Shown here: piece after piece, positions 1 to 9,343 of the stretch | Layout of the letters: every line of letters begins with the position of its first letter | Numbering within the stretch: position 1 is the stretch's first letter | Origin: an uncultured Pelagibacteraceae bacterium | Lineage (GTDB): Bacteria; Pseudomonadota; Alphaproteobacteria; Pelagibacterales; Pelagibacteraceae | Length of the DNA: 64,000 nucleotides | Direction of reading: 5' to 3' | Assembly (NCBI GenBank): GCA_902566775.1 | Contig: CACFKF010000002.1 | Span: 34,993 to 98,992, forward strand | Notes under the pieces: model-generated | What the model was told of the DNA's origin: nothing | Databases searched by the model: none | The model's input: the letters and a program-made list of their open reading frames with translations, nothing else | Made by a program: the position numbers and the translations under genes

Positions 1-864
1 TTGTTTAGCACCATCATCAATTACCAACTTTCCCCTTGGAGCAATTGAACCAACTATCCATTTTTTTCTAGCATCTAACTTGGAAATTTTTGGTAAAAAC
101 CACGTACAATTATTTTTTTTTATTATTTGTTGAATAGGTCTTTCTAGCAATCCGTTAGCAATAGCCATAACACATCCTGATAATTGACATATTTTTGCTG
201 CATCAATTTTTGTTTTCATTCCACCTGTACCATGTTCGCTAATGCTATTAGTTGAAATTTTTTCAATTTTATTATCAATATTGTTTATTTCTTTTATTAG
301 TTTTACATTTTTATCCAGTTTTGGGTTTTTGGTGTATAGTCCATCTACATCTGACAACAAAATTAAACAATCAGCGCCAGATATTTGAGCTACTCTTGAA
401 GCTAACCGGTCGTTATCTCCATATTTTATTTCTGTAGTTGCTGTACTATCATTTTCATTTACAATGGGAACAAAACCTAATTCAAATAAGTTTTCAAAAG
501 TTCTTTTTGCATTCATTGACCTTCTTCGTTGTTCAGTATCCTCTAAAGTTAATAATATTTGAGATATATTAATTTTATTTTTAGAAAATGTTTTGTTAAA
601 AAGATTCATTAATTCTATTTGACCAATAGAAGCAATAGCTTGACTTTTATCTAATTTTAAATTTTTTTTATTTATATTAAGTTTTTTGCAACCAATTGCA
701 ATTGCTCCCGAGCTAACAATAATTACTTTTTTATTTTTTTCTAATAATTTTTTTATATCTTTTGAAAATTCTGATAACCATTTTACTCTAACTTTTTTTG
801 ATTTATCTATAAGTAAAGATGAACCAATTTTAATAACAATTTTTTTTGAATTATTAAGATACAT
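1..864 (-). CDS. proB: Glutamate 5-kinase, partial (C-terminal PUA part lies beyond window start)
   Basis: Not in ORF track because no stop lies in the window. Minus-strand ATG at 864 reads MYLNNSKKIVIKIGSSLLIDKSKKVRVKW...; at window start reads ...KLVIDDGAKQ, typical of ProB. Adjacent to obgE. Confidence 0.9.
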   Translation of the reverse strand, partial: MYLNNSKKIVIKIGSSLLIDKSKKVRVKWLSEFSKDIKKLLEKNKKVIIVSSGAIAIGCKKLNINKKNLKLDKSQAIASIGQIELMNLFNKTFSKNKINISQILLTLEDTEQRRRSMNAKRTFENLFELGFVPIVNENDSTATTEIKYGDNDRLASRVAQISGADCLILLSDVDGLYTKNPKLDKNVKLIKEINNIDNKIEKISTNSISEHGTGGMKTKIDAAKICQLSGCVMAIANGLLERPIQQIIKKNNCTWFLPKISKLDARKKWIVGSIAPRGKLVIDDGAKQ

Positions 865-1837
865 AATTTAATAGTTTTGATTTAATTTTTTTTACAGAAT
901 CTTTATTAAAAGTAGATAAAGCTATCACCTCACTTTTTTTGTTTTTCGAAAAGTTTTTAACAATCTTTTTTACAGTTTTTTTATCCAATAAATCAATTTT
1001 ATTTAACACTATTACTTCTTTTTTTTTTAACAATTCCTTACTATAATTCCCTAATTCTTTTTTAATTTGATTATATGATTTTTCTAAATTTTCCTCAGTT
1101 ATGTCAATCAAATGAAGTAACGTTTTGCATCTTTCAATATGTTTTAAAAATTTAATTCCTAAGCCTACTCCAGTATGAGCACCTTCAATTAACCCAGGTA
1201 TATCTGCTAAAGTGATTTCTTTATCACTATAAGTGGCAACACCCAAATTAGGATTAAGAGTTGTAAATTTATAATTTGCAATTTTAGGATTTGCATTTGT
1301 AATTGCAGCAAGCAAACTTGATTTTCCCGCATTGGGCAAACCTAAAATACCTATATCAGCAATTGTTTTTAATTGTAGCCATATCCAATATTCTTCCCCC
1401 AAAGTTCCTTTTGTAAATTTTCTCGGGGCACGATTCGTGGAACTTTTAAAATTTGTATTTCCCAATCCACCCTTCCCACCATTGGCTACAACAAATTCTT
1501 CTTTTTCTTTTTTAAAATCAAACAGTAAAGTTTTATTATCTTCTTCTAAAATTTGGGTTCCTAAAGGAACTCTTAAATATAAATCTTTTCCATTTCTTCC
1601 AGTTTTATTTTTGCCCATTCCATTTTGACCTTTTTCTGCTTTAAAATGTTGTGTGTATCGATAATCTATCAAAGTGTTTAAATTTCTTTCAGCTATAAGA
1701 ATTATTGAGGCGCCCTTACCTCCATTTCCGCCATCAGGTCCGCCAAATTCTATAAATTTTTCTCTTCTCATGCTGGCAGAACCTGAGCCACCATCACCTG
1801 CTTTTACAAAAATTTTTACTTGATCTAAGAATTTCAT
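854..1837 (-). CDS. obgE: GTPase Obg/CgtA
   Basis: Obg Gly-rich N-domain (VKAGDGGSGSASMRREKF) and G1 GLPNAGKSSLL; upstream neighbours rplU-rpmA. Confidence 0.97.
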   Translation of the reverse strand: MKFLDQVKIFVKAGDGGSGSASMRREKFIEFGGPDGGNGGKGASIILIAERNLNTLIDYRYTQHFKAEKGQNGMGKNKTGRNGKDLYLRVPLGTQILEEDNKTLLFDFKKEKEEFVVANGGKGGLGNTNFKSSTNRAPRKFTKGTLGEEYWIWLQLKTIADIGILGLPNAGKSSLLAAITNANPKIANYKFTTLNPNLGVATYSDKEITLADIPGLIEGAHTGVGLGIKFLKHIERCKTLLHLIDITEENLEKSYNQIKKELGNYSKELLKKKEVIVLNKIDLLDKKTVKKIVKNFSKNKKSEVIALSTFNKDSVKKIKSKLLNYVS

Positions 1838-1870
1838 AATACAACTCTGTTTAATTTCTTGTTGTATTGA

Positions 1871-2125
1871 TTAATTGGGTTTTACTGAAACAAATGTTCT
1901 GTCTGATTTGCTTTTTTTAAATTCTACTTTTCCTTTAATTAAGGAAAAAATTGAATGATCTTTTCCCATTGCAACATGCTGCCCAGGGAAAATTTTAGTT
2001 CCTCTCTGTCTAACAATTATATTTCCAGGATTTACAAACTGACCACCATATTTTTTTACTCCAAGCCTACGACCGGCACTATCACGTCCATTTCTTGATG
2101 ATCCACCTGCTTTTTTTGTTGCCAT
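1871..2125 (-). CDS. rpmA: 50S ribosomal protein L27
   Basis: [28 protein letters not shown] signature. Confidence 0.98.
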   Translation of the reverse strand: MATKKAGGSSRNGRDSAGRRLGVKKYGGQFVNPGNIIVRQRGTKIFPGQHVAMGKDHSIFSLIKGKVEFKKSKSDRTFVSVKPN

Positions 2126-2139
2126 AATAATTTACCTAA

Positions 2140-2532
2140 TTATTTTTTTTTTGACTTAATTTCCTTTTTCTCTGATTTTTTTTCTTCTTTGGCTTCAGAC
2201 AACACACTACCATCTTTAGAAAAAATTTTTTTTATTTTTACAAGAGAAAAAAGTTGTCTGTGTCCATTTTTTCTTCGTGAATTTTTTCTTCTTCTTTTTT
2301 TAAATACTAATATTGTTCTATTTTTTCCATTTTTTATTAATTCTGCTTCAACTTTAGCGCCTTTAACAAGAGGTGAGCCAACTTCAATGTTTTTGTCATC
2401 TCCATACGCTAAAATTTCATTGAATTCAATTTTACTTTCAGGTTTTAAACTTTCTAGCTGTTCAATTTTTAGTATTTCACTAGCTTTAACCTTATATTGT
2501 TTTCCACCTGTTTGTATTATTGCAAAAGACAT
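2140..2532 (-). CDS. rplU: 50S ribosomal protein L21 with Lys/Glu-rich C-terminal tail
   Basis: MSFAIIQTGGKQYKV...; KRRRKNSRRKNGHRQ motif; precedes rpmA. Confidence 0.97.
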   Translation of the reverse strand: MSFAIIQTGGKQYKVKASEILKIEQLESLKPESKIEFNEILAYGDDKNIEVGSPLVKGAKVEAELIKNGKNRTILVFKKRRRKNSRRKNGHRQLFSLVKIKKIFSKDGSVLSEAKEEKKSEKKEIKSKKK

Positions 2533-2596
2533 TTTGTATCCTAATTTTTATACGGTGAAATATAGACTTAGGTTAATTATAGTCAAGTCGAATAAA

Positions 2597-3358
2597 TTAA
2601 AAATTATCCTTTAAATCTCTTAATTTTGAAAAAGTTGCAAGGGAAGAACTAGTAACAATGTTTAAATTAGTTTTAATATTCTCATTGTCACTTCTTAAAA
2701 AAATATTATTTTTTAGTTCATCCTCTATAGTGGAAGGTATTGTTGGTTTATTGTTTTTTAATTTTTCATTTATCTCTTGAATTTTTTTAATTAAATTTTG
2801 GTTTTCCTTGTCATACTGAATACAAAACTTTGAATTCTGCAATGTATACTCATGTCCACAATAGATTTTTGTTTTAGGAGGTAATTTTTTAATCTTTTCT
2901 AATGAAGAAAACATTTGTTCATAAGTTCCTTCAAAAATTCGTCCACAGCCTAATGAAAATAAAGTGTCACCAGTAAATAAATTATTATCTTTGTAAAAAT
3001 AGAAGCAAATATGCCCTAAGGTGTGTCCAGGTATATGTATTACCTTTGCTTCAAAATTATCTTCTTTCCAAGTTTCTCCATCTTTTAACTTAATGTCAAT
3101 TTCTGGAATCCTTTTATAATCTTCCTTAAAACCAACTACTTTCGCTTTGTATTTTTTCTTTAATTCACTATTTCCTCCAACATGATCATAATGATGATGA
3201 GTATTCAAAATGTAATTTAATTTTAAATTATTTTTTTCTAAAAAATTTATTATTGGTTTTGACTCACTTGGATCAACCACGCATGTTTTATTGTTTCTTT
3301 CATCAATAACAACGTAAGAATAATTATCTTTTAAGCAAGGTATAATTTCAACTTTCAT
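2597..3358 (-). CDS. gloB: Hydroxyacylglutathione hydrolase (glyoxalase II)
   Basis: Metallo-beta-lactamase motif THHHYDHVGG; IPGHTLGHICFY; GDTLFSLGCGRIFEG. Confidence 0.92.
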   Translation of the reverse strand: MKVEIIPCLKDNYSYVVIDERNNKTCVVDPSESKPIINFLEKNNLKLNYILNTHHHYDHVGGNSELKKKYKAKVVGFKEDYKRIPEIDIKLKDGETWKEDNFEAKVIHIPGHTLGHICFYFYKDNNLFTGDTLFSLGCGRIFEGTYEQMFSSLEKIKKLPPKTKIYCGHEYTLQNSKFCIQYDKENQNLIKKIQEINEKLKNNKPTIPSTIEDELKNNIFLRSDNENIKTNLNIVTSSSLATFSKLRDLKDNF

Positions 3359-3359
3359 T

Positions 3360-3956
3360 TTATTTTTGTATTAAAAATATTCCTAATTCAGAACTAAGAT
3401 TTTTTATATTTATATTTTTTTTATTTATTTTAGAAGTTTTATCACCATTTAAAGCAATTGATTTAGTTAAATCGATTTTTTTTTTAAAACAAAAATTGTA
3501 AAAATCTTTTATTGAACACATATGTAAATTTGGTGTATCATACCACTCGTTTGGCAGAGCATCAGTTACAGGCATTGTTCCTTTTAAAAGCAAATGTATT
3601 CTAACTTTCCAATATCCAAAATTAGGAATAGTTACTATTGCTTTTTTCGCTACTCTTAAAAGATCATCTATTACTTTTTCAGGATTATAGAAAGCTTGCA
3701 AGGTTTGACTCAAAACAACATAATCAAAGCTCAAATTTGGAAATTGATGTAAATCTTTTTCGGCATTTCCCTCAATTATTGAAAGACCTTTACTTATACA
3801 ATTCTGAACGTTTTCTTTTGATATTTCTAAACCTCTTGTATCAACATTTTTTTCATCTTTTAAAAATTTCATTAGAGTCCCATCACCACAACCTACATCT
3901 AGTACTTTAGTGTTATTTTCAATTAGTTCAGAAATTATTTGAAATTCTTTTTTCAT
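3360..3956 (-). CDS. metW: Methionine biosynthesis protein MetW
   Basis: VLDVGCGDGTLMKFL; PNEWYDTPNLHMCSIKDF; directly downstream of metX. Confidence 0.93.
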   Translation of the reverse strand: MKKEFQIISELIENNTKVLDVGCGDGTLMKFLKDEKNVDTRGLEISKENVQNCISKGLSIIEGNAEKDLHQFPNLSFDYVVLSQTLQAFYNPEKVIDDLLRVAKKAIVTIPNFGYWKVRIHLLLKGTMPVTDALPNEWYDTPNLHMCSIKDFYNFCFKKKIDLTKSIALNGDKTSKINKKNINIKNLSSELGIFLIQK

Positions 3957-3963
3957 ACTTAAT

Positions 3964-5073
3964 TTAATAGTTTGCTTCTAAAAAGTTTTTTATTGTTTTT
4001 AAAAATTCTGGAATATCTAGTAAAAAAGAATCATGTCCTTTGTCACTATTTATTTCTATAAAACCAACATTCGCACCTGAAGAATTTAAAGCAATTACAA
4101 TTTCTTTATTTTCTGAAGTTGGGTAAAGCCAATCAGAAGTAAATGAAATAATAAAAAATTTAGTTTTTGTTTTTTCAAATGCTTTAGATAAATTTCCATT
4201 AAATTGTTTAACAAGATCAAAATAATCCATTGCCCTTGTAATATATAAGTAGCTATTTGCATCAAATCTATCAACGAATATTGAGCCTTGATATCTTAGA
4301 TAGCTTTCTATTTGAAAGTCGGCATCAAAACTAAAATTTAAATTATCTTTTTCTTGAAGTTTTCTTCCAAATTTTTCTTGAAGTCCTTTTTTTGAAAGAT
4401 AAGTAATATGTGCTGCCATTCTAGCAACAGCCAATCCTTTGTCAGGAGATAAATTTAATTTTGAATAATCGCCTTCTTTCCAGTTGGTGTCGGCCATTAT
4501 TGACTGTCTTCCAAGCTCATTAAAAGCAATATTTTGTGCAGAGTGGCTTGCTGTACAAGCAATTGGAATTGCAGTTTTAGTTTTGTTAGGAAAATTTGCA
4601 ACAAATTGTAATACTTGCATACCACCCATTGACCCGCCAAGAATACTGTATAACTTTTCAATTTTGAAAAATTCTAACAAATTATATTGTGCATTAACCA
4701 TGTCATTAATTGTTATGATAGGAAAATTTGTCCCATATATTTTTTTTGTTTCAGGATCAATACTTAAAGGTCCACAAGAGCCCATGCATCCCCCAATTAC
4801 ATTTGCACAAATTACAAAAAATTTATTTGTATCGATTGCTTTAGAAGGCCCAACCAAATACGACCACCATCCAGCTTTATTAGTTATTGGATTAATGCCT
4901 GTAACAAATTGGTCGCCTGTTAGAGCATGAAAGGCTAAAATTGCATTATCTTTTTTTTCATTAAGTTTTCCATAAGTTTCATAGGCTACGGGATAATCAC
5001 ATATAGTTTTTCCACAATCTAACTTAAGTGGTTTTTTAACAATTATTTTTTTTAAGTTTTCTTTAGCATTCAT
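3964..5073 (-). CDS. metX: Homoserine O-acetyltransferase/acyltransferase MetX
   Basis: Alpha/beta hydrolase GGSMGGMQ nucleophile elbow; AILAFHALTGDQ; C-terminal GHDSFL. Confidence 0.96.
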   Translation of the reverse strand: MNAKENLKKIIVKKPLKLDCGKTICDYPVAYETYGKLNEKKDNAILAFHALTGDQFVTGINPITNKAGWWSYLVGPSKAIDTNKFFVICANVIGGCMGSCGPLSIDPETKKIYGTNFPIITINDMVNAQYNLLEFFKIEKLYSILGGSMGGMQVLQFVANFPNKTKTAIPIACTASHSAQNIAFNELGRQSIMADTNWKEGDYSKLNLSPDKGLAVARMAAHITYLSKKGLQEKFGRKLQEKDNLNFSFDADFQIESYLRYQGSIFVDRFDANSYLYITRAMDYFDLVKQFNGNLSKAFEKTKTKFFIISFTSDWLYPTSENKEIVIALNSSGANVGFIEINSDKGHDSFLLDIPEFLKTIKNFLEANY

Positions 5074-5107
5074 AATATTGCTCTGAAGATGAATTGTGAG
5101 AAAAAAA

Positions 5108-5160
5108 CTTATTTAGCGGTTTTTTTTTAAGCGCTCGCAATTCAGATAAATCAGCGCGTT
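5108..5160 (-). ncRNA. SAM-II-type riboswitch (5' leader of metX)
   Basis: Minus strand acGCGCTGATTTAtctgaATTGCgAGCGCttaaaaaaaaaccGCTAAATAAG: P1 GCGCU/AGCGC, conserved GAUUUA loop, 3' GCUAAA able to form the pseudoknot; lies upstream of metX. Confidence 0.88.
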
Positions 5161-5162
5161 TT

Positions 5163-5191
5163 TTTGTACAAGATCAGATTCAATATGTCAA
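5163..5191 (-). promoter_or_regulatory. Sigma70-type promoter for the metX leader
   Basis: Minus strand TTGACA-17 nt-TACAAA; predicted start falls right at the riboswitch 5' end. Confidence 0.75.
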
Positions 5192-5268
5192 TTTTTTTGT
5201 GTTAATTCATAATTCTCAATAAATCTTGATTAATTTATTTATAAGGATAGGTATATAAAATAATAAAA

Positions 5269-6351
5269 ATGACTTTACCAAAATTTAAAAGAATTGGCTT
5301 AGAATCTTACAAACCTGGTGCATCCAAATTGTCGAGATTTAGGAATATTATTAAACTTTCAGCGAATGAGTCTGCATTAGGCACAAGTCCAAAAGCTAAG
5401 AGAGAAATTAATAAAAAAATCAATCTTTCCAAATATCCAGATAGCAAATCAAAAGATTTAAGACTTAATATTTCAAAAAAATTTAACTGTGATTTTAAAA
5501 AAATTATTTGTGGTGCTGGATCTGATGAAATTATTCAAATTATTTGCCAGCTATTTTTAAAACCAAGAGACGAGGTAATAGTACCTCAGTTTAGTTTTTT
5601 AATGTACAGAATCTATTCAAAAAACGTTGGAGCTAATGTTGTATATGCAAAGGAAAAAAATTATAAAATATCTGTTTCAGAGGTTATAAAAAAAGTATCA
5701 AAAAAAACGAAAATAGTTTTTTTGGCCAACCCAAACAATCCAACAGGAACTTATTTAGAAAAAAGTGAATTATTAAAACTAAGAAAAAAGCTTAGAGGTA
5801 ATATTTTGTTAGTTGTTGATGATGCTTATGTCGAATATATGAAAAGCAAAAATTATACGCCAGGTTTAAAGCTTTTTAAAAATAGCAACAACGTTATAGT
5901 TTTAAGAACTTTTTCTAAAATATATGGATTAGCATCGTTGAGAATAGGCTGGGGATATGGCCCTAAAAAAATTATTGAAGCTATGAGTAGAATTAAACCA
6001 CCATTTAATACAAATTCAGCAGCGCAGTTAGCAGCAGTGGCAGCTTTGCATGATAAAAGTTTTATCAATAAATCGGTGAAACATAATTTTTTTTGGGCCA
6101 ATAAACTCAAAAAAATATTAAATAATTTTAATATAACTACAAATGAGGTTACTGCTAATTTTTTATTATTAAATTTTAATAAATGCAAATATTCAGCAAA
6201 CTATGTTCAAAAAAAATTAGAGAACAAAGGTATTATTTTAAGAGGAATGCAATCTTATAAAATTAAAAATGCTTTAAGGTTAACTATTGGTAACAATTTA
6301 GAAAATAAGTTATTTTTAAAAAGTATAAATAGGATATTTAAAAATGTTTAA
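5269..6351 (+). CDS. hisC: Histidinol-phosphate aminotransferase
   Basis: PLP aminotransferase fold type I: LANPNNPTGTYL, RTFSKIYGLASLRIGWGYG; N-term KLSANESALG; adjacent tyrA. Confidence 0.92.
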   Translation: MTLPKFKRIGLESYKPGASKLSRFRNIIKLSANESALGTSPKAKREINKKINLSKYPDSKSKDLRLNISKKFNCDFKKIICGAGSDEIIQIICQLFLKPRDEVIVPQFSFLMYRIYSKNVGANVVYAKEKNYKISVSEVIKKVSKKTKIVFLANPNNPTGTYLEKSELLKLRKKLRGNILLVVDDAYVEYMKSKNYTPGLKLFKNSNNVIVLRTFSKIYGLASLRIGWGYGPKKIIEAMSRIKPPFNTNSAAQLAAVAALHDKSFINKSVKHNFFWANKLKKILNNFNITTNEVTANFLLLNFNKCKYSANYVQKKLENKGIILRGMQSYKIKNALRLTIGNNLENKLFLKSINRIFKNV

Positions 6352-7243
6352 AAATATTTTGATCATTGGATGTGGTATGATTGGATCCTCAATTCTTAGA
6401 GGAGCCATTAGCCAAAAGTTGTGTAAAAAAGCTTATGTATATGAAAAAAATATTAAATACCAAAAGCAAATAAAAAAAATAAATAAGAAAATTATTTTAA
6501 TCAAAAAACTTGATAAAAAAATAAGGGATATGGATTTAGTTGTTATTTCAACTCCAATGAGCGAATACCAAAAAATAATTATTAAACTAAATAAAAATTT
6601 GAATAATAAAACTTTAATTACTGATGTTGGGTCAACTAGAGAAAATGTTGCAAAATTAATTAAAAAAAAATTATCAAAAAAATTAAATTGGGTAATGAGC
6701 CATCCCATATCTGGTTCTGAAGCTAGCGGACCAAAATATGGCAGTAAAAATTTATTTAAAAATAAATGGTGCATTTTGATAAAAAGCAAGAAAAACAAAT
6801 TACTAGAAAACAAATTGTCTAGGTTTTGGAAAAAATTAGGTTCTAGAATTTTGTTTATGCAAGAACAGGAGCATGACAAAATTTTTGCAGTTACAAGTCA
6901 TCTACCACACTTGGTTGCATACAATTTAATTAAAACTGCTCAAGATTTTCAAAAAACCCATAAAAAAAATATAATTAAATACAGCGCAGGCGGTTTAAGA
7001 GATTTTTCTAGGATAGCGGCATCCAATGAAATTATGTGGAGAGATGTATTTTTTAATAATAGTAAAAATATTTCTAAAATAATCGATTTATTCATTAGAA
7101 ACTTAAAGAAATTTAAGATGGATATTAATAAAAAAAGAAATTCTTTATTACTTGATAAGCTTAAAAAATCAAAAAAAGCCAGACAACAAATCTTGTTATT
7201 AAAACAAGATATTAGTAAACCAGATTTCGGTAGAGAAAATTAA
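6344..7243 (+). CDS. tyrA: Prephenate/arogenate dehydrogenase
   Basis: IIGCGMIGSSILRG Rossmann motif; MSHPISGSEASGPKYG; TSHLPHLVAY. Confidence 0.9.
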   Translation: MFKNILIIGCGMIGSSILRGAISQKLCKKAYVYEKNIKYQKQIKKINKKIILIKKLDKKIRDMDLVVISTPMSEYQKIIIKLNKNLNNKTLITDVGSTRENVAKLIKKKLSKKLNWVMSHPISGSEASGPKYGSKNLFKNKWCILIKSKKNKLLENKLSRFWKKLGSRILFMQEQEHDKIFAVTSHLPHLVAYNLIKTAQDFQKTHKKNIIKYSAGGLRDFSRIAASNEIMWRDVFFNNSKNISKIIDLFIRNLKKFKMDINKKRNSLLLDKLKKSKKARQQILLLKQDISKPDFGREN

Positions 7244-7965
7244 ATTCTAAATACTTTTTTTACCTTTAATTTGGCAGTTATTCCTATCCTTTTTATTGTT
7301 TTGTGAATTGGCATTATAATAACTTTTTTCTCTGGACCATAAGCATGTATTAGTTTTTTTGAATCTATACAAACTGCAACATGTCCCTTCCAAAAAATTA
7401 TGTCACCTTTTTTAAATTTTTTTTTTATTATGCTTACTTTTTTATATTTTATTTGATCAACAGTATCTCTTGGAAAAAATTTATTATTAAATTTATAAAA
7501 AATTTGAACTAAGGCTGAACAGTCGATACCTTGGTAAGTTTTACCTCCCCACTTATATTTGCAATTTGTAAATAATTTAAAAATTTTGATAAAATTTTTT
7601 TCTTTTTTATTTATTAAAGTAATATCTTTTAGTTTTATCCATCTATTTTTTTTAAACATAACATAACTTTTTCTCTTCTTTAAAATTTCAATTTCACTTG
7701 AAAATGGTAAAAATTTATTTGATTTGTAAATTTTAGTCTTTAAAACCTTGACTTTGTGGGTGGGTTTAAATTTTTTAATAAAATTTTTGTTTTTTATATA
7801 ACCAGGATATTTATCATAAAATGTTCTTATTTTTATAAAATTTTTTATATTTTTTAAAATTTTAAATTTTTCACCATAAATAATTTGTGAGCTAATTTTA
7901 GAATTAATCGAAGGTCTTTCGTAAATATTGATATACGGATTATTACAATAAAAATTAGCTTGCAC
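7240..7965 (-). CDS. SH3-domain NlpC/P60 family cell-wall hydrolase
   Basis: N-terminal SH3-like region; YKWGGKTYQGIDCSALVQ; GDIIFWKGHVAVCID; LIHAYG. GTG start. Confidence 0.85.
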   Translation of the reverse strand: MQANFYCNNPYINIYERPSINSKISSQIIYGEKFKILKNIKNFIKIRTFYDKYPGYIKNKNFIKKFKPTHKVKVLKTKIYKSNKFLPFSSEIEILKKRKSYVMFKKNRWIKLKDITLINKKEKNFIKIFKLFTNCKYKWGGKTYQGIDCSALVQIFYKFNNKFFPRDTVDQIKYKKVSIIKKKFKKGDIIFWKGHVAVCIDSKKLIHAYGPEKKVIIMPIHKTIKRIGITAKLKVKKVFRI

Positions 7966-9343
7966 CTATTTTTACTTTATGCCTTATAAGCCATAGACAT
8001 ATTAAAGATGGAATAACCATTATTGTAGTTAACACAAAGAATGTTCCCCAATCTCCATTTAGCCAGTCAACAAGGGCTCCCGAAGATGAAGCAAGAGTTG
8101 TTCTACCAGCAGTTCCTATAGAAGCAAGTAGTGCATATTGTGTTGCTGTGTAAGTTCTATCAACTAACAATGAAATAAATGCAACAAATGCAACTGTTGC
8201 AAACGCGGCTGTAATATCATCAGCTATTACAGCAATTGCAAATAATAATTCAGATTTTCCTGTCCAAGCTAAAACTGCAAATAGAAGGTTTGTTAAAGCC
8301 ATTAATCCTCCTGCAAAGAACATTGTTTTGATAGTCCCTGCTCTCATTGCCATTACACCTCCTAACAAAGTAAAAACTACAGTAGTAATCCATCCTAGCC
8401 CTTTTGAATAAATTGCAATCTGTCCTTTAGAAAATCCAATTTCTTTATAAAAAACAATAGACATTCTTCCAAGAAACGCTTCTCCAATTTTAAATAAGAA
8501 TACAAACCCTAATATTCCTACTGCAATAGCAAATCCGTTTTTCCTAAAAAAACTAATTATAGGTCCACCTATAGTTCCAGTAATGTATGCAATAAAATTA
8601 GTTATAATATTGCTAGATCCAAGCTTTCCTTCTATCATTTTGTCAGTTTCTCTTTGTTTCGCTTGTCTATCAGTTTCAATTGGTTCATGAACAAACATTA
8701 AACCAATGTTCATTAAAATTATTACAACTCCTAAAACTAAAAAAGTAGTTTGCCAGTAATCTGCTACGCCCATATTTTCAAAAAATTCTGCTGTAAATAA
8801 AGCAATTACGCCTCCTAGTTTATATCCAGTCCACCAACCAACCACTGCCATTGCGGCACCAGCTGCCATAGATTTTCCTTCATTCTCATTAATTTGTTCA
8901 ATTCTTAAAGCATCTACAGTTATATCTTGAGTAGCTGATGCTATTGCAATAATTAATCCTACGGTAATTAATAGAGCCAAATTTTCTGTTGGGTTTATAA
9001 AACTCCAAACTACCAAGCTTAGTAAAATTGTAATTTGCATTAAAACTATCCATCCTCTTCTGTGGCCTAGTTTTTTTGTTAAAAATGGTATTTGAATTCT
9101 ATCTATTATTGGTGCCCATAAATAATTAAATGCATACACACCAAAAATTAAACCTGCCCATCCTATTGTTGATCTACTAAGTCCTTCTTCTTTTAGCCAA
9201 AGGCTTAAACTGCTTGCAATTAAGACCCATGGAAAACCACTTATTGCTCCTAGCAGCAGTATTCTGACCATTCTTATGTCTTTATAAACTTTAAGAGAAT
9301 CCAACCAACTTTGTTTTGTTTCAGTCATAATTATTTTTGCCAA
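7955..9343 (-). CDS. AmpG-like MFS muropeptide permease
   Basis: 12-TM-like protein with LGAISGFPWVL, ASATQDITVDALRIE; next to an NlpC/P60 hydrolase. Confidence 0.8.
   Translation of the reverse strand: MAKIIMTETKQSWLDSLKVYKDIRMVRILLLGAISGFPWVLIASSLSLWLKEEGLSRSTIGWAGLIFGVYAFNYLWAPIIDRIQIPFLTKKLGHRRGWIVLMQITILLSLVVWSFINPTENLALLITVGLIIAIASATQDITVDALRIEQINENEGKSMAAGAAMAVVGWWTGYKLGGVIALFTAEFFENMGVADYWQTTFLVLGVVIILMNIGLMFVHEPIETDRQAKQRETDKMIEGKLGSSNIITNFIAYITGTIGGPIISFFRKNGFAIAVGILGFVFLFKIGEAFLGRMSIVFYKEIGFSKGQIAIYSKGLGWITTVVFTLLGGVMAMRAGTIKTMFFAGGLMALTNLLFAVLAWTGKSELLFAIAVIADDITAAFATVAFVAFISLLVDRTYTATQYALLASIGTAGRTTLASSSGALVDWLNGDWGTFFVLTTIMVIPSLICLWLIRHKVKIGAS

Noticed and set aside
2189-2614. 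141-aa plus-strand ORF opposite rplU
   Set aside because: Antisense shadow of a confident ribosomal protein gene; low-complexity F/L/S composition typical of reverse-frame AT-rich ORFs.
5101-5130. A9/U7 pairing after the metX aptamer as an intrinsic terminator
   Set aside because: Only A-U pairs and no GC stem; homopolymer runs are everywhere in this DNA.
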